Assembly: GCA_963971405.1 (NCBI GenBank)
Contig: OZ020489.1
Location: 28,298,290 to 28,362,289 of the forward strand
Reading direction: 5' to 3'
DNA length: 64,000 nucleotides
Source of the DNA: Psococerastis gibbosa
Lineage: Eukaryota; Arthropoda; Insecta; Psocodea; Psocidae
The notes under the pieces were generated by a model. That model was not told where the DNA came from. It saw nothing but the letters and a program-made list of their open reading frames with translations, and searched no databases. Positions within the stretch are counted from its first letter, which is position 1; the number at the start of each line of letters is the position of its first letter. Position numbers and translations under genes: made by a program. Below are positions 25,190 to 36,888 of the stretch, one piece after another.

Positions 25190-27686
25190 TTCGTGGGGCC
25201 TACTCGTTTGAGTTCCTATAAGCGTCGACCTAGAAGGTCTTTTGCTTCCACGTTTGCCGTCTACGCCCATCTTATAACACCAGTCTTTTTGATAAATTCT
25301 AGTGTTTTTGTGATGGGATTAGATCGGATGGTTTCCTCTTCAGACCTAGGGTGGCCAAGAGTTTGGTATCGAGTTTTTCCCAGCGCTTCACATTCAAAGA
25401 GAATGTGTACAGCTGTTTCTTCTTCAACTTCACACAGTCTGCATCTACTGTCGTTTTTCACGCCAACCCTATGCATGTGTTTGTTGAAGTGGCCGTGGCC
25501 CGTAAGCGTGCCAACCACCCTTCTAGCTTGCTCTCTACTTAAAGAGAGAAGCTGATCGGTGAGCTTTTTACTAGGACCCGGAATAACCTTCTTAGCAAAT
25601 CTGCTTTCCGGGACTTTCTTCCATTCCTCTGCAGTTTTTCTCTGCACCCATTTTTGTACAGAAGTACGGGCCTGGCAATAAGCCATCCCATACTTAGGTT
25701 CTGCACCAATGAATGGCGTTTCTGCACCTTTTCGAGCCAGCTCGTCGGCTCTTTCATTCCCATCAAAGTTCGAGTGAGCCGGGACCCAAATCAGCGAGAC
25801 TGAGTTTTCCCGACACACCTTTATTAGGAGGTTGATGCAGTGCCACACCATTTTTGATGTGATCTTTATAGCCTCCACAGCCTTAATCGCTGCCTGCGAG
25901 TCTGTATAGATAATAATGGTTTTGCCCTTGCTTTCCATTTCCATACACTCCTCTAGGCATTTTATAATGGCCCCTACCTCAGCCTGAAAGACTGTAGCAT
26001 ATTTGCCGAGGCTTAGGACTATGGATTTGTCTACAGTTTCCCCATAGACTCCTCCTCCAGCCCCATTTTCCATTTTCGACCCATCTGTATACCAGACTAG
26101 GTCATTGTCCCCTGTTTGATGTTCTTCAGCATTCCATTCTTTTCTAGCTGGAATTCTAGTGTTAAATGGTTTGCTGAATGAGAGCAGGGGTGTCATTCGG
26201 TCTGACGGCATTAAAAGCGTGTCTTCCGATATGCTTTTAGTAATATTGGAGTGGCCTGACCTTTTGCTTCTCCAGCAGCCTTCCAGCTCCAATCTATAGG
26301 CGCCCATCCTGGCCTGTGCTTCAATGAAGACTCCCAGGGTTGGCAGGTTCAATAAAGTATTCAGGACATCCCCTGGTGAAGTTGACATTGCTCCTGTGAT
26401 ACAGAGGCAGGCCAGCCTCTGGAGCCCATTCAACTTGGTTGTCACTGTGACCTGTGTAGTCTTGGTCCACCAAACTACACTTCCATAGGTAATCACCGGC
26501 CTAATGACCATTGTGTAAATCCACATTGCCATTTTGGGCCTGATTCCCCACGTTGTGCCTATTGCCCGTCTGCAAACATAAATTAATTGTTTAGCTCGGT
26601 TAATAGTTTTTGTAATATGGGGATTCCAGGTAAGTCCTTTGTCTAGGTTAACCCCTAGATACTTAACCTCCGTCCCCAGTTTTACAACTTGATTGAAAAG
26701 CTTAGGCAGCTTTCCCCCATCAAGATTCTTCTTTCGAGTAAATGGTACCATCGAGATTTTGGATGGGTTGATGCTCAGATTTTCAGCCTTGCACCATTTT
26801 TCTACTTCAGAAAAAGCCATTTGCATTAGCTCGGTTATGACCGTCATGGACTTACCCCTAATCACAATGGCCAAATCATCCGCATATCCTTGTGCGTACA
26901 CTCCCACCTCATTGAGTCTGGTCATGATTTTGTCCACCACAAGGTTCCACAACAGGGGCGAGATAACCCCCCCCCCCCCCTGTGCCGTACCCCTGGTGGC
27001 CCTTACCATCACCTTCTCATCAGATAGGGATGCTAGAATCTTCCTATTGCTAAGCATGGATCTGATCCATCTACACACAGTTGCATTTACGCCAACTCTC
27101 TCCAACGCCCTTACCATGGAGTCATGTCCCGCCTCAATGTCCAAAAACGCTGCCAGTGCAATCTCCCCATTGTCCAGGCTTTCCTCCAGTCTGCTCACCA
27201 GTTGATGCAATGCAGTCTCAGAGGATCTGCCAGGGCGGTACGCATACTGAGAACTATGCAAACCAGCGTTAGTGCGTATTTTTTCCCGGATATGTTTATC
27301 CAGGATTTTCTCTAGAGCTTTTAATAGAAAAGAACTGAGACATATCGGCCTGTATGACCTGGCCTGGGCGTAGTTCGCCTTTCCAGGTTTAGGTATAAAT
27401 ACTACCTTAGCCATTGCCCACGACTTAGGAACATGTCCAAGCGCTACACTGGCCTGATAGATGGTTGTCAATGCCGGGGTGAGGATCTCTTTCCCCTCCT
27501 GAAGAAGGAGGGGAAAAATCCCATCCGGACCTGGAGCCTTGCATGGCTCAAAAGTGCTGATGGACCAGCCCACCTGTCCCGGTTTTATCAGCCTTTTGGC
27601 ACAGTTCCAATCAGCCCTTCGGGCTTTATTGTCTTCTGATGTGCTGCTGTTGTCGCATTTCACCGAACCGGGGAAGTGACAATAGT
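25160..27686 (-). mobile_element. 5'-truncated non-LTR retrotransposon (I/R1-type) with poly(A) and TSDs
   Basis: The insertion is bounded by the 10-bp direct repeat GATCAATATT at 25150-25159 and 27687-27696. On the minus strand it carries ORF2 from just before the reverse transcriptase, a 75-nt 3' UTR and a poly(A) of about 26-28 (T-run 25158-25185, partly overlapping the TSD). The ORF is open right up to the 5' junction, so truncation happened during target-primed insertion. The endonuclease, ORF1 and 5' UTR are absent. No AATAAA is visible in the 3' UTR. The perfect TSD and long uninterrupted frame point to a recent event. It is in sense orientation within the 26-kb integrin intron. Confidence 0.95.
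25261..27686 (-). CDS. Non-LTR retrotransposon ORF2 remnant: reverse transcriptase, RNase H, zinc knuckle
   Basis: The frame is uninterrupted from the element's truncated end to TAG at 25261-25263. Numbering from a GTG codon at 27661-27663 gives 800 residues; no true start exists because the 5' part is missing. RT spans about 40-400: APGPDG (44-49), PKPGK (91-95), SYRPI (103-107), palm motif A with Asp175 and Asp181, and YADD at 260-263. RNase H spans about 520-645 with Asp527, Glu562, Asp588, His630 and Asp640 all in place. A CCHC knuckle lies at Cys741, Cys744, His753, Cys758. Such proteins copy their own RNA at a nicked target. Two oddities weaken activity: motif A reads DIEAGHD where DIEGAFD is usual, and the TPQGG motif reads TAQGGGG. 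RNase H plus the knuckle suggests the I/R1 group, not placed further. Confidence 0.95.
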
Positions 27687-28138
27687 GATCAATATTGGTA
27701 TTGTCTCCGTATTAATTTTGGCCACTGACAAACATTATATCCAAATCCTAGTCCAAGAGTGACAACCACTATACAACCTAACCGCTGAAATGCTGAAGCT
27801 CCAGCCTCTACCTATCGCGCCCGTTAATTTTTGACAGACATATCGTCGTAGCACGTCGAGTCTACTTGTTTGCCAGCCAGCATCACAATCGATATTTCAA
27901 TGATCTCTATCACGACTGCAGTAAACACCGACGCCGTAGTTCAAATGTCGCGGCAGTTATCGATTATTTATGGAAATTGATTGGCATCGTTTGCAGATCG
28001 AGGCTTAGCGGTATAAGTAACTATTTAATAGAATTATTGCTGATGATAAAATCATAATCCTAAAGTATTGGCATAGGCATCGACTTAGAGCAAATTCCTA
28101 GCGGGCATAGACTCATGATAGATCGTGTGTTGATGTAA

Positions 28139-28274
28139 TGTGCCAATGGTAACTATACTGGCCATTTGCGATTTGAAAACTTTTAGACTAATTTTCCACG
28201 CAGTCCTAATGCCAATGGTAACTATACTGCCATTTGCGATTTGAAAACTTTTAGACTAATTTTCCACGCAGTCT
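28139..28274 (+). repeat. Tandem duplication, unit about 68 bp
   Basis: TGCCAATGGTAACTATACTG through TTTTCCACGCAGTC occurs twice in a row, differing by a single G insertion, and a third partial start (TGCCAATGGGTACC) follows. No coding frame. Confidence 0.9.
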
Positions 28275-29466
28275 TAATGCCAATGGGTACCTTAGCTTCG
28301 CCGGTAGGGGGAAAACGTGAACCACAACATTCCCAACAGAAAAATAGTCAAGGAAGAAGAACTACTATCAGTCCTCAGGCCTATAGATCCTCGTGCCATG
28401 GAGTTTCTTAGACAGCTTGTCCATTTTCCGAGACTCGTTTTACTCTTGAAGCGAACCCGACCAATCGCAAGATAGTTATTGTAATTCTGACGAACAACTT
28501 TGGCTGCTGCCTTGTTTTACCCTATAGTAAAGCATAACAGTCCATTGGAAATTATTGATTGCTATGCTTGGCTTATTACCCTGCAAACACTACAATAATA
28601 AACTATAGCCTACAAGACGCACGGTAGGATCAAGAGATTTTGAAGTCAAGAAATTCGAAATTTCAAAATGTAAAGTGTAATTCACACTGGGCTAGGATTT
28701 AAAAAAAATAACCCTTAACGGCTTAAAGCCTAAGGGAAATTAATATACAAAAAAATGGTAAACAATTGTACTCTCAATAATTGAATAGGGCGATTGTTTA
28801 CAAAAGAAAGATAAGAAACCTTGACAATGTGCCAAAAGGCAAACAGAATGTTTATTTTGTAACTCAACCCGGAAACGATGGAGATTCCATCAGAGGTATG
28901 ATGGACATTTTGAACAGAGCTATTGATGACGTGATAGATAGTTATAAACCAAAATTCATTGCAGATAGCAATTATTTAACAAAAACCAAGAGCAGCAGAA
29001 GAAAAAACAGCAGTTTGTTGTAGGTTAAGTGACTAAAGCCACGTTGCAGGTGAAGTCATTTCTCAATAGGCGCTTGCCAAAACAGTTGGCAGGGTGTTCA
29101 AATTTTACATTCATTGTAGCTTAACAAGGTTTTTCTGAAATAAAGGGCGTTAAGAAGTTCGGCCTCAATTTGGTTGAAAACCAAAATTCTCTATAATTTT
29201 TTCAGCAGCTCCATGAGAAATTTACCGGCCACTCACCTTCCCTTAAAGACTTGGGACACTTGTATACAATGTGTGAAATGAAAAACGTCTTTGTATCAGG
29301 GGAGCTTTAGCCCCGAAGGGCTACTCTACTAGCTAACCTAACCTTGCATGCTGCTCTGAGAGAGCTACTGGCATAAAGTCAAGTTGGCAAATAACTCAAG
29401 GTTCAGGTTCGAGACTTAATAGGAAAGGTAAACTTTTTCTCCGGGCCTGGGTCCTCCCAAACCTAA

Positions 29467-29838
29467 GGCGCCCATTCCACCGACCGGCTAGGGCTATTTA
29501 CAAAAACGGTGACGTGGTAGCAGACATTCAAGACTTAGGTGGCGTTTCCACCGACCTCGCATTGCAGAATGCAAATGACATTGACGGAAATTAGAATTTT
29601 TCTTTTTATAGAAATCTAATAAAATGTTTGTACCTAACATATCCCATGACGCCATTTTTGAATTTTAGTTTGTTTGTTTGTGATTTTACTGTATGATTGA
29701 TCAATTTTAACTATGGCATAGAGGAAAATAAACAATTCTGCAATGCGAGGTCGGTGGAAAGCCCGCCTAAGTCTTGAATGTCTGCTACCACGTCACTGTT
29801 TTTGTAAATAGCCCTAGCCGGTCGGTGGAATGGGCGCC
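29467..29838 (+). mobile_element. MITE family A, copy 3 (best TSD)
   Basis: 372 bp with GGCGCCCATTCC ends and TAA on both sides. Its two arms match over about 104 bp with only a handful of differences. Each arm has the outer motif and, about 70 bp inwards, a second GGCG...TTTCCACCGACC motif. The centre is AT-rich with GTTTGTTTGTTTGTG. Same orientation as the copy at 11930. Confidence 0.92.
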
Positions 29839-29984
29839 TAATGGGTACCTGTGGGCTGTCGGCTGCGACGCATGCTGATGCGCACAAAATTCGAAACTAA
29901 TAAGCAGTGGACCAGAAAGAGGATTTCTAGCCCTTATGGTACCATTCGGGTTTTTTCATTTAGAGATAAGATAAAACGTAGCAT

Positions 29985-30175
29985 CAGTGGCAGATCCACA
30001 GGGGGGGGTCATGGGGGTCATGACCCCCCTAAATGAGTAAACGCATAGTAAATTCATAAGATACCTCGTTTAAAAAATTAAAAAATTGGATAAAACTCAA
30101 CTTTTCAACCAAAAAATTACCCTTTAAACATACAAAAAACTTGTGACCCCCCCCCCCTTAATTTTCCGGTGGATA
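29985..30175 (+). mobile_element. hAT-like MITE family G, diverged copy
   Basis: CAGTGGCAGATCCACAGGGG opens the element. It then shares CATGACCCCCCTAAATGAGT, ATAAAACTCAACTTTTCAAC and a GTGACCCCCC tract with copies at 42518 and 44479. The right terminus (around CCGGTGGAT) has decayed and no target duplication is evident. Confidence 0.6.
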
Positions 30176-30507
30176 TTTTCCGATAGAATATGTGCAGTGA
30201 GTTTACCTTTACAACCTCTGCAATAACCGAATATTGATAAGATTAATTATATCGTTTGTGGACATTTTCACTCCAGCCAAAAATAGTTTTGGAAATCCTT
30301 CTTTTTTTAAAGACTTATTCAAGTCTCAAATAATATTGATTTTAATCCAATGTGTTTTTGACTATTGCTTGGATAAATTATCTAGTTGGTCTAGTATGTT
30401 TTAGAGCTGATAAGTCATAAATTTGCATTTCAGCAGCAAACAGTATAACAAGATACTTTACCAATTTGTCACAGCTACTGAGAGGCACAAGATACAAGTC
30501 CTCTTGA

Positions 30508-30800
30508 GCAGGCGCGAATCTACGGGGGGGGCTATGGGGGCTATAGCCCCCCCCCCTCAGGTTCGTCAATATGCGTAAAACCCCACTATTTCAGTCCTAT
30601 TTTTCACCAATTTTCTCCCGGGGGAGACCCCCGGGCCCCCTTGTATAAATTACCTATAATATAGAACCCTTATTGCTCTGAAAATTCGTAAAACCCCAAT
30701 ATTTCAGCCCTATTCTTCAAAAACTTTCCCCCGGGGTAGACCCTCGGGCCCCCTTTCATAACTTAGCCCCCTCCTTGGTCTCATTCTAGATCCGCGCCTG
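30508..30800 (+). mobile_element. hAT-type MITE family D, copy 2 with perfect 8-bp TSD
   Basis: 293 bp. CAGGCGCGAATCTACGGGGG and TCTAGATCCGCGCCTG are inverted ends. CTCTTGAG lies at 30500-30507 and again at 30801-30808. An 8-bp duplication and CAG/CTG termini are typical of hAT elements. It is non-coding; two CGTAAAACCCCA segments and several G/C runs are internal. The minus-strand ORF at 30378-30569 overlaps it by chance. Confidence 0.93.
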
Positions 30801-31120
30801 CTCTTGAGGTACTTAGTGTGGGCCTCATCTCAAATTGGCTTGTTTATAATATTTATAATGTTTCAATATACTGTATATATACGAACCGGCCCAGCGTTCA
30901 GCGAAAGCTATAATTTTTGGCCACCCTGGACTGAGTCTTCTCTCTCGGCGTGAATCATAGCCGTTGACAACGCTTTATTTTTAACTTGTACATTCAGCAA
31001 GAGCCAAGTCAGCAGTCAGCAGCGGTAATGGGTTTATTCAAACACCCGTCAGACACGCCTTCCCCCCAAAGTAAACCATTTTCCAAAGGAAGTAACACAA
31101 ATGTGATGCCTGAGCACTTA

Positions 31121-31242
31121 GGCCCGGTCCCACCATCGCTTGAAAAGTCTCAGTAAGGAATACTGGACGGCACCGCCATCCATCAATGCATGGCGGTGCC
31201 GTGCAGTATTACTTATCGCGAATTATCAAGCGAAGATGGGAC
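31121..31242. mobile_element. Short foldback MITE family F, copy 2
   Basis: GGCCCGGTCCCACCATCGCT, AGTAAGGAATACTG and GACGGCACCGCCAT fold back on ATGGCGGTGCCGT, CAGTATTACTTA and AAGCGAAGATGGGAC. TTA precedes the left end. It is a near-complete hairpin without coding capacity. Confidence 0.75.
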
Positions 31243-31469
31243 AGCACAAGAGACAACCTGTGGCGAAAAACCTTATGAGTGTATAAAATCAAATTTTCAA
31301 CACCAGGAATATCATCAGTTATATTATAACCAGCCTGTCTTTTCCTGCTGTAACCATACCATTGGTCATGGCTTCATGGACACGGCAAAATCAAACCACA
31401 TGAGAATTTTTCTCTGAATTAGGTATCCAAATTATGGCTAAATTCAGAAGCCCGTATTCTCTAACATGA

Positions 31470-32093
31470 TGCTTTACAGGGGCTATGAAATCCTGTCCCA
31501 CTGCAGCAATGGAGATAGTACTGGACTTCCCACCCCTCCATGTTGCAGTGGAAACTTCAGCCGAAAGGGCATTATTAGGAGCGGGTTAAAAAGGAGTGGA
31601 AGGGCAGTTAAGAGAGACTCAGCCTCTCTGACTACGTCTGACCACTGCCTGGATATGCCAAGCGATAGAATCCATCCAAAACACTGTTTTAAGAGGGAAT
31701 TCGAAACTATATTAGGGACAAAGAAAGAATACTGCGAATCAGCAGGAATTCTCAATAGTCACACAATCAAGTGGTTTACTGATGGCTCTAAGCTGGGACA
31801 TACAAAACCAAGAACAGGCCTTGGCGTCTTTGGTCTTAGGGTTATATATCTGAAGTCTCTTGGGGATACAACTACAGTCTTGCAGATTCTGCAATGAAGG
31901 AGTGAAGGACCTCAAGCACATTCTCCTTCATTGCGATACAATCGCACGAAGAAAAGCAGCATGCTCGGGAAGCTTGCAGTTACATGTAAAAGACCTACAA
32001 CTTGTAAATCCCCTCAAGATTTTGGTTCTCCTGAGGGAGATAGTTCTCGAGGAAGAGATAGAGATAGAGTTACCAGTAGTCTACCACCATGCC
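31470..32093 (+). pseudogene. Decayed RNase H-type LINE fragment
   Basis: Pieces of a retrotransposon ORF2 C-terminus in different frames: AMEIVLDFPPLHVAVETSAE, a Leu-Gly-rich stretch, MPSDRI, then IKWFTDGSKLG (first RNase H Asp) followed by a gap, and finally CRFCNEGVKDLKHILLHC, a CCHC knuckle. The middle and end of RNase H are deleted. The order and motifs match the intact ORF at 25261-27686, but the sequences differ enough to be another family. Its 3' part is interrupted by the DNA element at 32094-32515. Confidence 0.75.
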
Positions 32094-32515
32094 TAGGGTT
32101 GCCAACCGTACACTGAATCAGCGTATCGTACTCTATTTCATACATATAGCCTATATACTCTACAAACTGGAAGTCACTTAGAGTTCACAAAAAAACTCTT
32201 TTTCTGGAACATGAAAACATTATTTTAAAAAATGTATACAAAAAGACAATGGAACAATTTTAATAAGAAATATACAGTGGAGAATGAACTGTTTGAATTT
32301 AATCGCTTATTAATTGTTGTTTGATATTTTGGTGTGAATGGTGTTTTTGTGTATAAATTTAGATTTAAAGTGTGAAGTGGCTTATTCCAGCTTTCAAAAA
32401 AATAAAAGTCTGTTAAACAATATTGTCTTAATTAGTAATATACTGAGTACTTTTTTTCTACCTTCTAAAAATCCAGATAAACTTTATTTCCAAGAAAAAA
32501 AAGTTAGCAACCCTA
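32094..32515 (+). mobile_element. DNA transposon family T (TAGGGTTGCC ends) with perfect 8-bp TSD
   Basis: 422 bp starting TAGGGTTGCCAACC and ending GTTAGCAACCCTA, with ACCATGCC at 32086-32093 and 32516-32523. The size of the duplication suggests a hAT-type non-autonomous element. It inserted into the 3' part of a LINE remnant. The ORF at 32338-32577 is chance. Confidence 0.9.
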
Positions 32516-32547
32516 ACCATGCCACCCGCTCCCGCAAATGGGGCAAC

Positions 32548-32650
32548 CTACGACGTCTTTTCAGTGGCTGGTCATAGGCGATATAGGTGACCTCTGAAAT
32601 AAAAATTACAATATATTCTGTCCCATCTCTCCTACATGTAGAACTCCAGT
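32548..32650 (+). repeat. Dispersed 3'-end repeat, copy 1
   Basis: ACGACGTCTTTTCAGTGGCT, GGTCATAGGCGATATAGGTG and TCCCATCTCTCCTA recur at 42361-42470 and, in part, at 52960-53030. In this copy it directly continues the decayed LINE on the other side of the 32094 insertion, so it may be that LINE's 3' end. Confidence 0.5.
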
Positions 32651-33473
32651 AGTGACGTTTCTTAAATACATGCAAAAACTCGACGTGAATTTTCTCCAGT
32701 TTACTCGAATGTCATGCAGGCAGCAAGCGATCATTAAAATATTAAATTGCATTTTTGGTGTACGCAGCGTGGGGGGGGGGGGGGTAACCCGAACCCATTT
32801 CCTGAACTCGCCCCGGTCGGACATTAACGCCTTGAACCGAATGCTCCACCTCTACTAAATATAGAATTCTATAAGCCAACTTTATAAAGTTAAAGAATAC
32901 CAAAATAAGTGTTTGCAGACTGATGACTTTCCCAATATCCCACCTGTCATAATGTCAACTAATACTATCCCATTCTATATTCTATTAAAAAACAACCTGA
33001 GGACAGGTCTCGCCCTTGTAACAACGTAAGACAATGGCGATGTTAAGACTATGGGCATGTTTCCAAACAAAATGTTTGCGAAGTATGACAACCCAATAAT
33101 TTAAGTGGGAACCTCCTAAAAATCCGCCATTCGTCAACCTCAGTATAAGACATGTCTGGTGAAACAGACAATCGGAAGAGAAAAAAACCTTACAAGTGTA
33201 TGAAATTAAATATAATCGATCGTAGACCTGTCAAACATACCACATCCCTTATGAGAAAGGCTCACCTACATTTAATTATCAATTAAAGATCGTGGTTCAA
33301 ATCTCGCCTAGTCCAGATTTTTCTTGATTCTCTAATATCAGCTCCAGAATATATATTATTTGCGCCCGATGGGCCACAAATATTGAACTAGACTTCTGCA
33401 AAAACCGTTAGTGAGGGTGTCCGAAGGGAGGAGTTCAAAAAAAGGCGGCAATAGTGTATGTTAACTAGGTACC

Positions 33474-34353
33474 GGTAAACGGGGGCAAAGTCGATCATCA
33501 TTATGGGGTTTCAGTAAGTTTTCGAAGTACCATTTCGGTTTTTTGACAAGTAACAAAAGATTACTCTATCGTTAATGTTATGCCAATGGTTTTCATTACG
33601 TTTTGTGGAAAAATAATATTAATATTATTTTGTTGTGATCGACTTTACCCGGTGAATGGGGCAAAGTCGATCACTCATCTTATTTTGAATGTTAATCAAC
33701 TTCAAATCGATTTCAATCAATTTTAGGGGTTTATAGACCTAACTCCGTTTGGTTGGCATAGTAATAGCACAAAAAATTCCTTATTTATTTATTTATTTAC
33801 ACGCGAACCATGGTTTCCCTAAAATTTATAAAACATTGTGTTTTCTTCAGGAATCTAAAAAATTAGCTGTGCAACTAACTGTACCACAACTGCATGATTG
33901 TTTAAACCAAGCGCAAATTTTCTGAGAAGTAATATTAGCAAATAAAAATAATTTCTAGGACATACTATAGAAGGCGTCCACATTTTCCTTCCAAACATGC
34001 GAAATTGAGAAGTATTTTTTGGTTTGGTGGAAAAAAATAAAAGTTCAATGAACATGCTAAAATTCAAGTTTAGTCATAATATGTGATATGGCAATAAAAC
34101 ATAGTTACATGTACCATGAAAAATTAAAAATTAAATTTAAAAAAAAACCAAATAACTTTAACCCGCCAATAACACCTGAACAAAACAAAAATCTGCCTCG
34201 TGTTCCAAAAATCCTGAAAATATAACGCATTTACAAATTATTTGCTTTCACGGCAAACATTGAATGCTTAACCCAGTTGCGCGGGAAATTAAAAACCCGG
34301 ACAGTGAACTTTGATCGAAGTTTACCCATGTGATCGACTTTGCCCCTGTTTAC
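33474..34353. mobile_element. TIR element family S with GGTACC flanks
   Basis: About 880 bp. GGTAAACGGGGGCAAAGTCG at the left pairs with CGACTTTGCCCCTGTTTAC at the right, each bounded outside by GGTACC. The core GGGGCAAAGTCGATCA occurs again as a palindromic pair near 33640-33675. The interior has no transposase and includes a SINE fragment at 33725-33800. GGTACC is itself palindromic, so it could be target duplication or part of the ends. Confidence 0.65.
33725..33800 (+). repeat. tRNA-SINE family A, 3' fragment
   Basis: TTATAGACCTAACTCCG, TTGGCATAGTAATAG and CCTTATTTATTTATTTATTT match the 3' half and tail of the SINE at 48583-48760. It lies inside the family S element. Confidence 0.6.
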
Positions 34354-34424
34354 GGTACCTGGCGTTACGCCTGCTGGGCGGCAATGTCCTACGCTAACCA
34401 GTAACTAGAAAATCTGGTACACCA

Positions 34425-34615
34425 TCACTGAGGGTACAGTGGAAGGAACCAATAGAAGAGGGCGACCGAAGACGGAATTAATGGATCAGTTGAAGGAGGA
34501 CACAGGAGCTCGAACGTATAAAGAGCTTAAGAGGAAGGTGTAGGACCGAGAGAGCTGGAGAATGGTGTGCAGGGAGTTACCACCAACCAATCGTTAGATT
34601 GGTACATTAGAAGAA
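34425..34615 (+). pseudogene. LINE family L3 C-terminus
   Basis: One frame reads NRRGRPKTELMDQLKEDTGA, RTYKELKRKV, a stop, then DRESWRMVCRELPPTNR and an AGAAGAAG end. A second copy lies at 56255-56450 in the same orientation. The GRPK...W...C-terminal pattern is typical of RTE-like non-LTR retrotransposons. Only the last 60 or so residues remain. Confidence 0.65.
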
Positions 34616-34619
34616 GATT

Positions 34620-36885
34620 AGCAAACCAGTGCACCGCAATGAAACTCATGTAGGACAATAATATTAAAATACTAATGGAGCCATATCGGTGGCGCTCCCA
34701 CGGCTTGCCCCACATGATGGGCAGTCATCGATCAGGGGCCTGACATTTTGCCAGGTGCCATTTCCGCAGTTTCCGCAGCCCAGTGACCTAATATCCAACC
34801 TTTTCGTCCCGACCTTTCCCTCAACATTTCACAGAATGCTCCGTTCTCGCATGTTTTAAATTTCCAGGGACGTTTCAGCCTTCACTCTAGAATAGAACTG
34901 CTTATTCTGGTCATAGTTGGCAGCATGGCTTTCGTTCCCAAGAAGGTTTTACCTCTAGGTAGCTAGCCGAAAAAGGAAACCCAAAAACACTGTGCTTAAA
35001 TATTATTCAAAATGTCAGAAGTCTAGACCCTGGGGGCCTCCCAAATATATGTACCATGATTCTAAAAAACAAATCATTTGAACATTCTAAAACTTTCCTT
35101 TTAGAACATACAAGCAATCCATCGAAAAAATAAAATAGATAGAAATACATTAAAAATTAGGCCTCCCCACGTACGTGCTTCAACAGACAGTGAAGATGCA
35201 CGGCAGACAACAAGTAAACTAAGCACGAATTACAATATGCAGTATACTACAATATAACTAATCGTTTATCATGCATATAAGTACATGTGAGGTAAAATAG
35301 GCCGTTAGCGGAGCAACCTCATGGCATATTGCATCTTGGCAATCTTCCCCAGCCAGGTCGTCAGGTGCATCTCAATAAATTGCAATAGATAACATTCCAT
35401 TAAAGGAGAAAAGTATGAAATTCAAGCCAATAACGAAAATGATGGCAAATCTTAACAGGTGGAAAATATGAAACTTGATCCAGCACTCTTTAAGTCGCAT
35501 ATTTTTTCAATTTTACGCGGAAAATTGCCATGGTCACTTACAAGTATGCGTTGTAATAAATTTTAAGAGTATACGACAGGTACATAATGTTTTATGGGGT
35601 GGGAGACCTTATAGGAATGTGTGACTACGTTGTGACCGCCATTACTTATGACATTTTCATTATGTGAGGAAAAGGGGTTAATTGTTTTTCAATATGTGAC
35701 TACTGCATAAGGAACGCGGGTATATATTTATAATTATAATTATAATTAACTTAAATTAGAGTAATAGAATAACTATAATGTACCCTACCTCTCGATCCTG
35801 ACTTAGCTGTACGGGCATATACCAGATGGCGGTAATTCTAATAGAATTTGAATAAAATTATTATTTCAGCTCAACTACCCTGGGAACAAGCTAAAACATG
35901 ATCGCACCATGATAAATAGAACATTCACATAAATTACTTAACATGTACCTTCTTCGAATCAAAACAAGCTACCAACCAAAAATGTCCGCACATCTACAAG
36001 TAGGCCCATAAAAAGAAGGTGTCAGAATATATTATAATGAACAGTAGGTATACGTGGTCCAGGTATTGTGTGCGAGACATTTGGATTTATGATACCTCAT
36101 TAGTCAGTTCATTTGTCAACCGTTGTGAATTTGAATTATAATTCAGACAGCCTATCAATCCTATGGTTAGCAGGCTGGCTGCAACCAATGACGTATAAAA
36201 ATATAGACTGCGCACGATGCGTGATTGGACAGAGTACCCAATTCTTGTCCCCATGGCAACTGGGGTCGCCGTAATGGCAGTAGAGATTTAAAAACTAAAA
36301 ATTAAACTAAAAAATTATGAAAAATAAATTTACGTAATTACGTAATTAAATAAGGAAATAGATTTTGCTGCTAAAAATCATGGTTTGGAAGTAATTTCGG
36401 TTTCTGCTGGCTTTGTTGACTTTTTAAATGAAATATGGGCGGTTCAGGTGAGGAGGAGTGTTGTATTTTTGGCCCACTGTAAACTTGGCACCAACTCACG
36501 GGGACAACAGCACGCACTCTCTTCTCACTGCTGGAAGCACCATTCCGAAACTACAAATTACATATTTTAGCAGTTTTATAGACCCGCAGCAATGTACTCT
36601 ACTTATAAATTAACTTAAATTAGGCTAAAAAGGTGGGCCTGATTTATAAACTTTTAGAAACATGCCAGAACAGTTAACCGGAGATGAAGAACTATAGTTT
36701 TACTAAATCAAACTTTTTTTTTCGAAGCACCTACCCTGTCTATTATTAAAAATGATCGAGAGCGATCAATTAGGCCACATCCCTTAGAAGACACGTTCCT
36801 GTACGTGTGGCCGTCACTAACCCCGAATATCGATACACGGATTGTGAGGTAGGAACGAGTTCCATGACTGTTTTCTGTTTTCTTC
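34620..36885. other. Non-coding intron, no gene seen
   Basis: AT-rich with a short alternating ATAATTATAATTATAATTA stretch near 35725. ORFs at 34527-34715 and 36385-36570 have no domain content. Confidence 0.45.
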
Positions 36886-36888
36886 TAA

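Noticed and set aside
25193..27639. Several plus-strand ORFs of 60-170 codons
   Set aside because: All lie antisense to the retrotransposon ORF2 and have no independent features.
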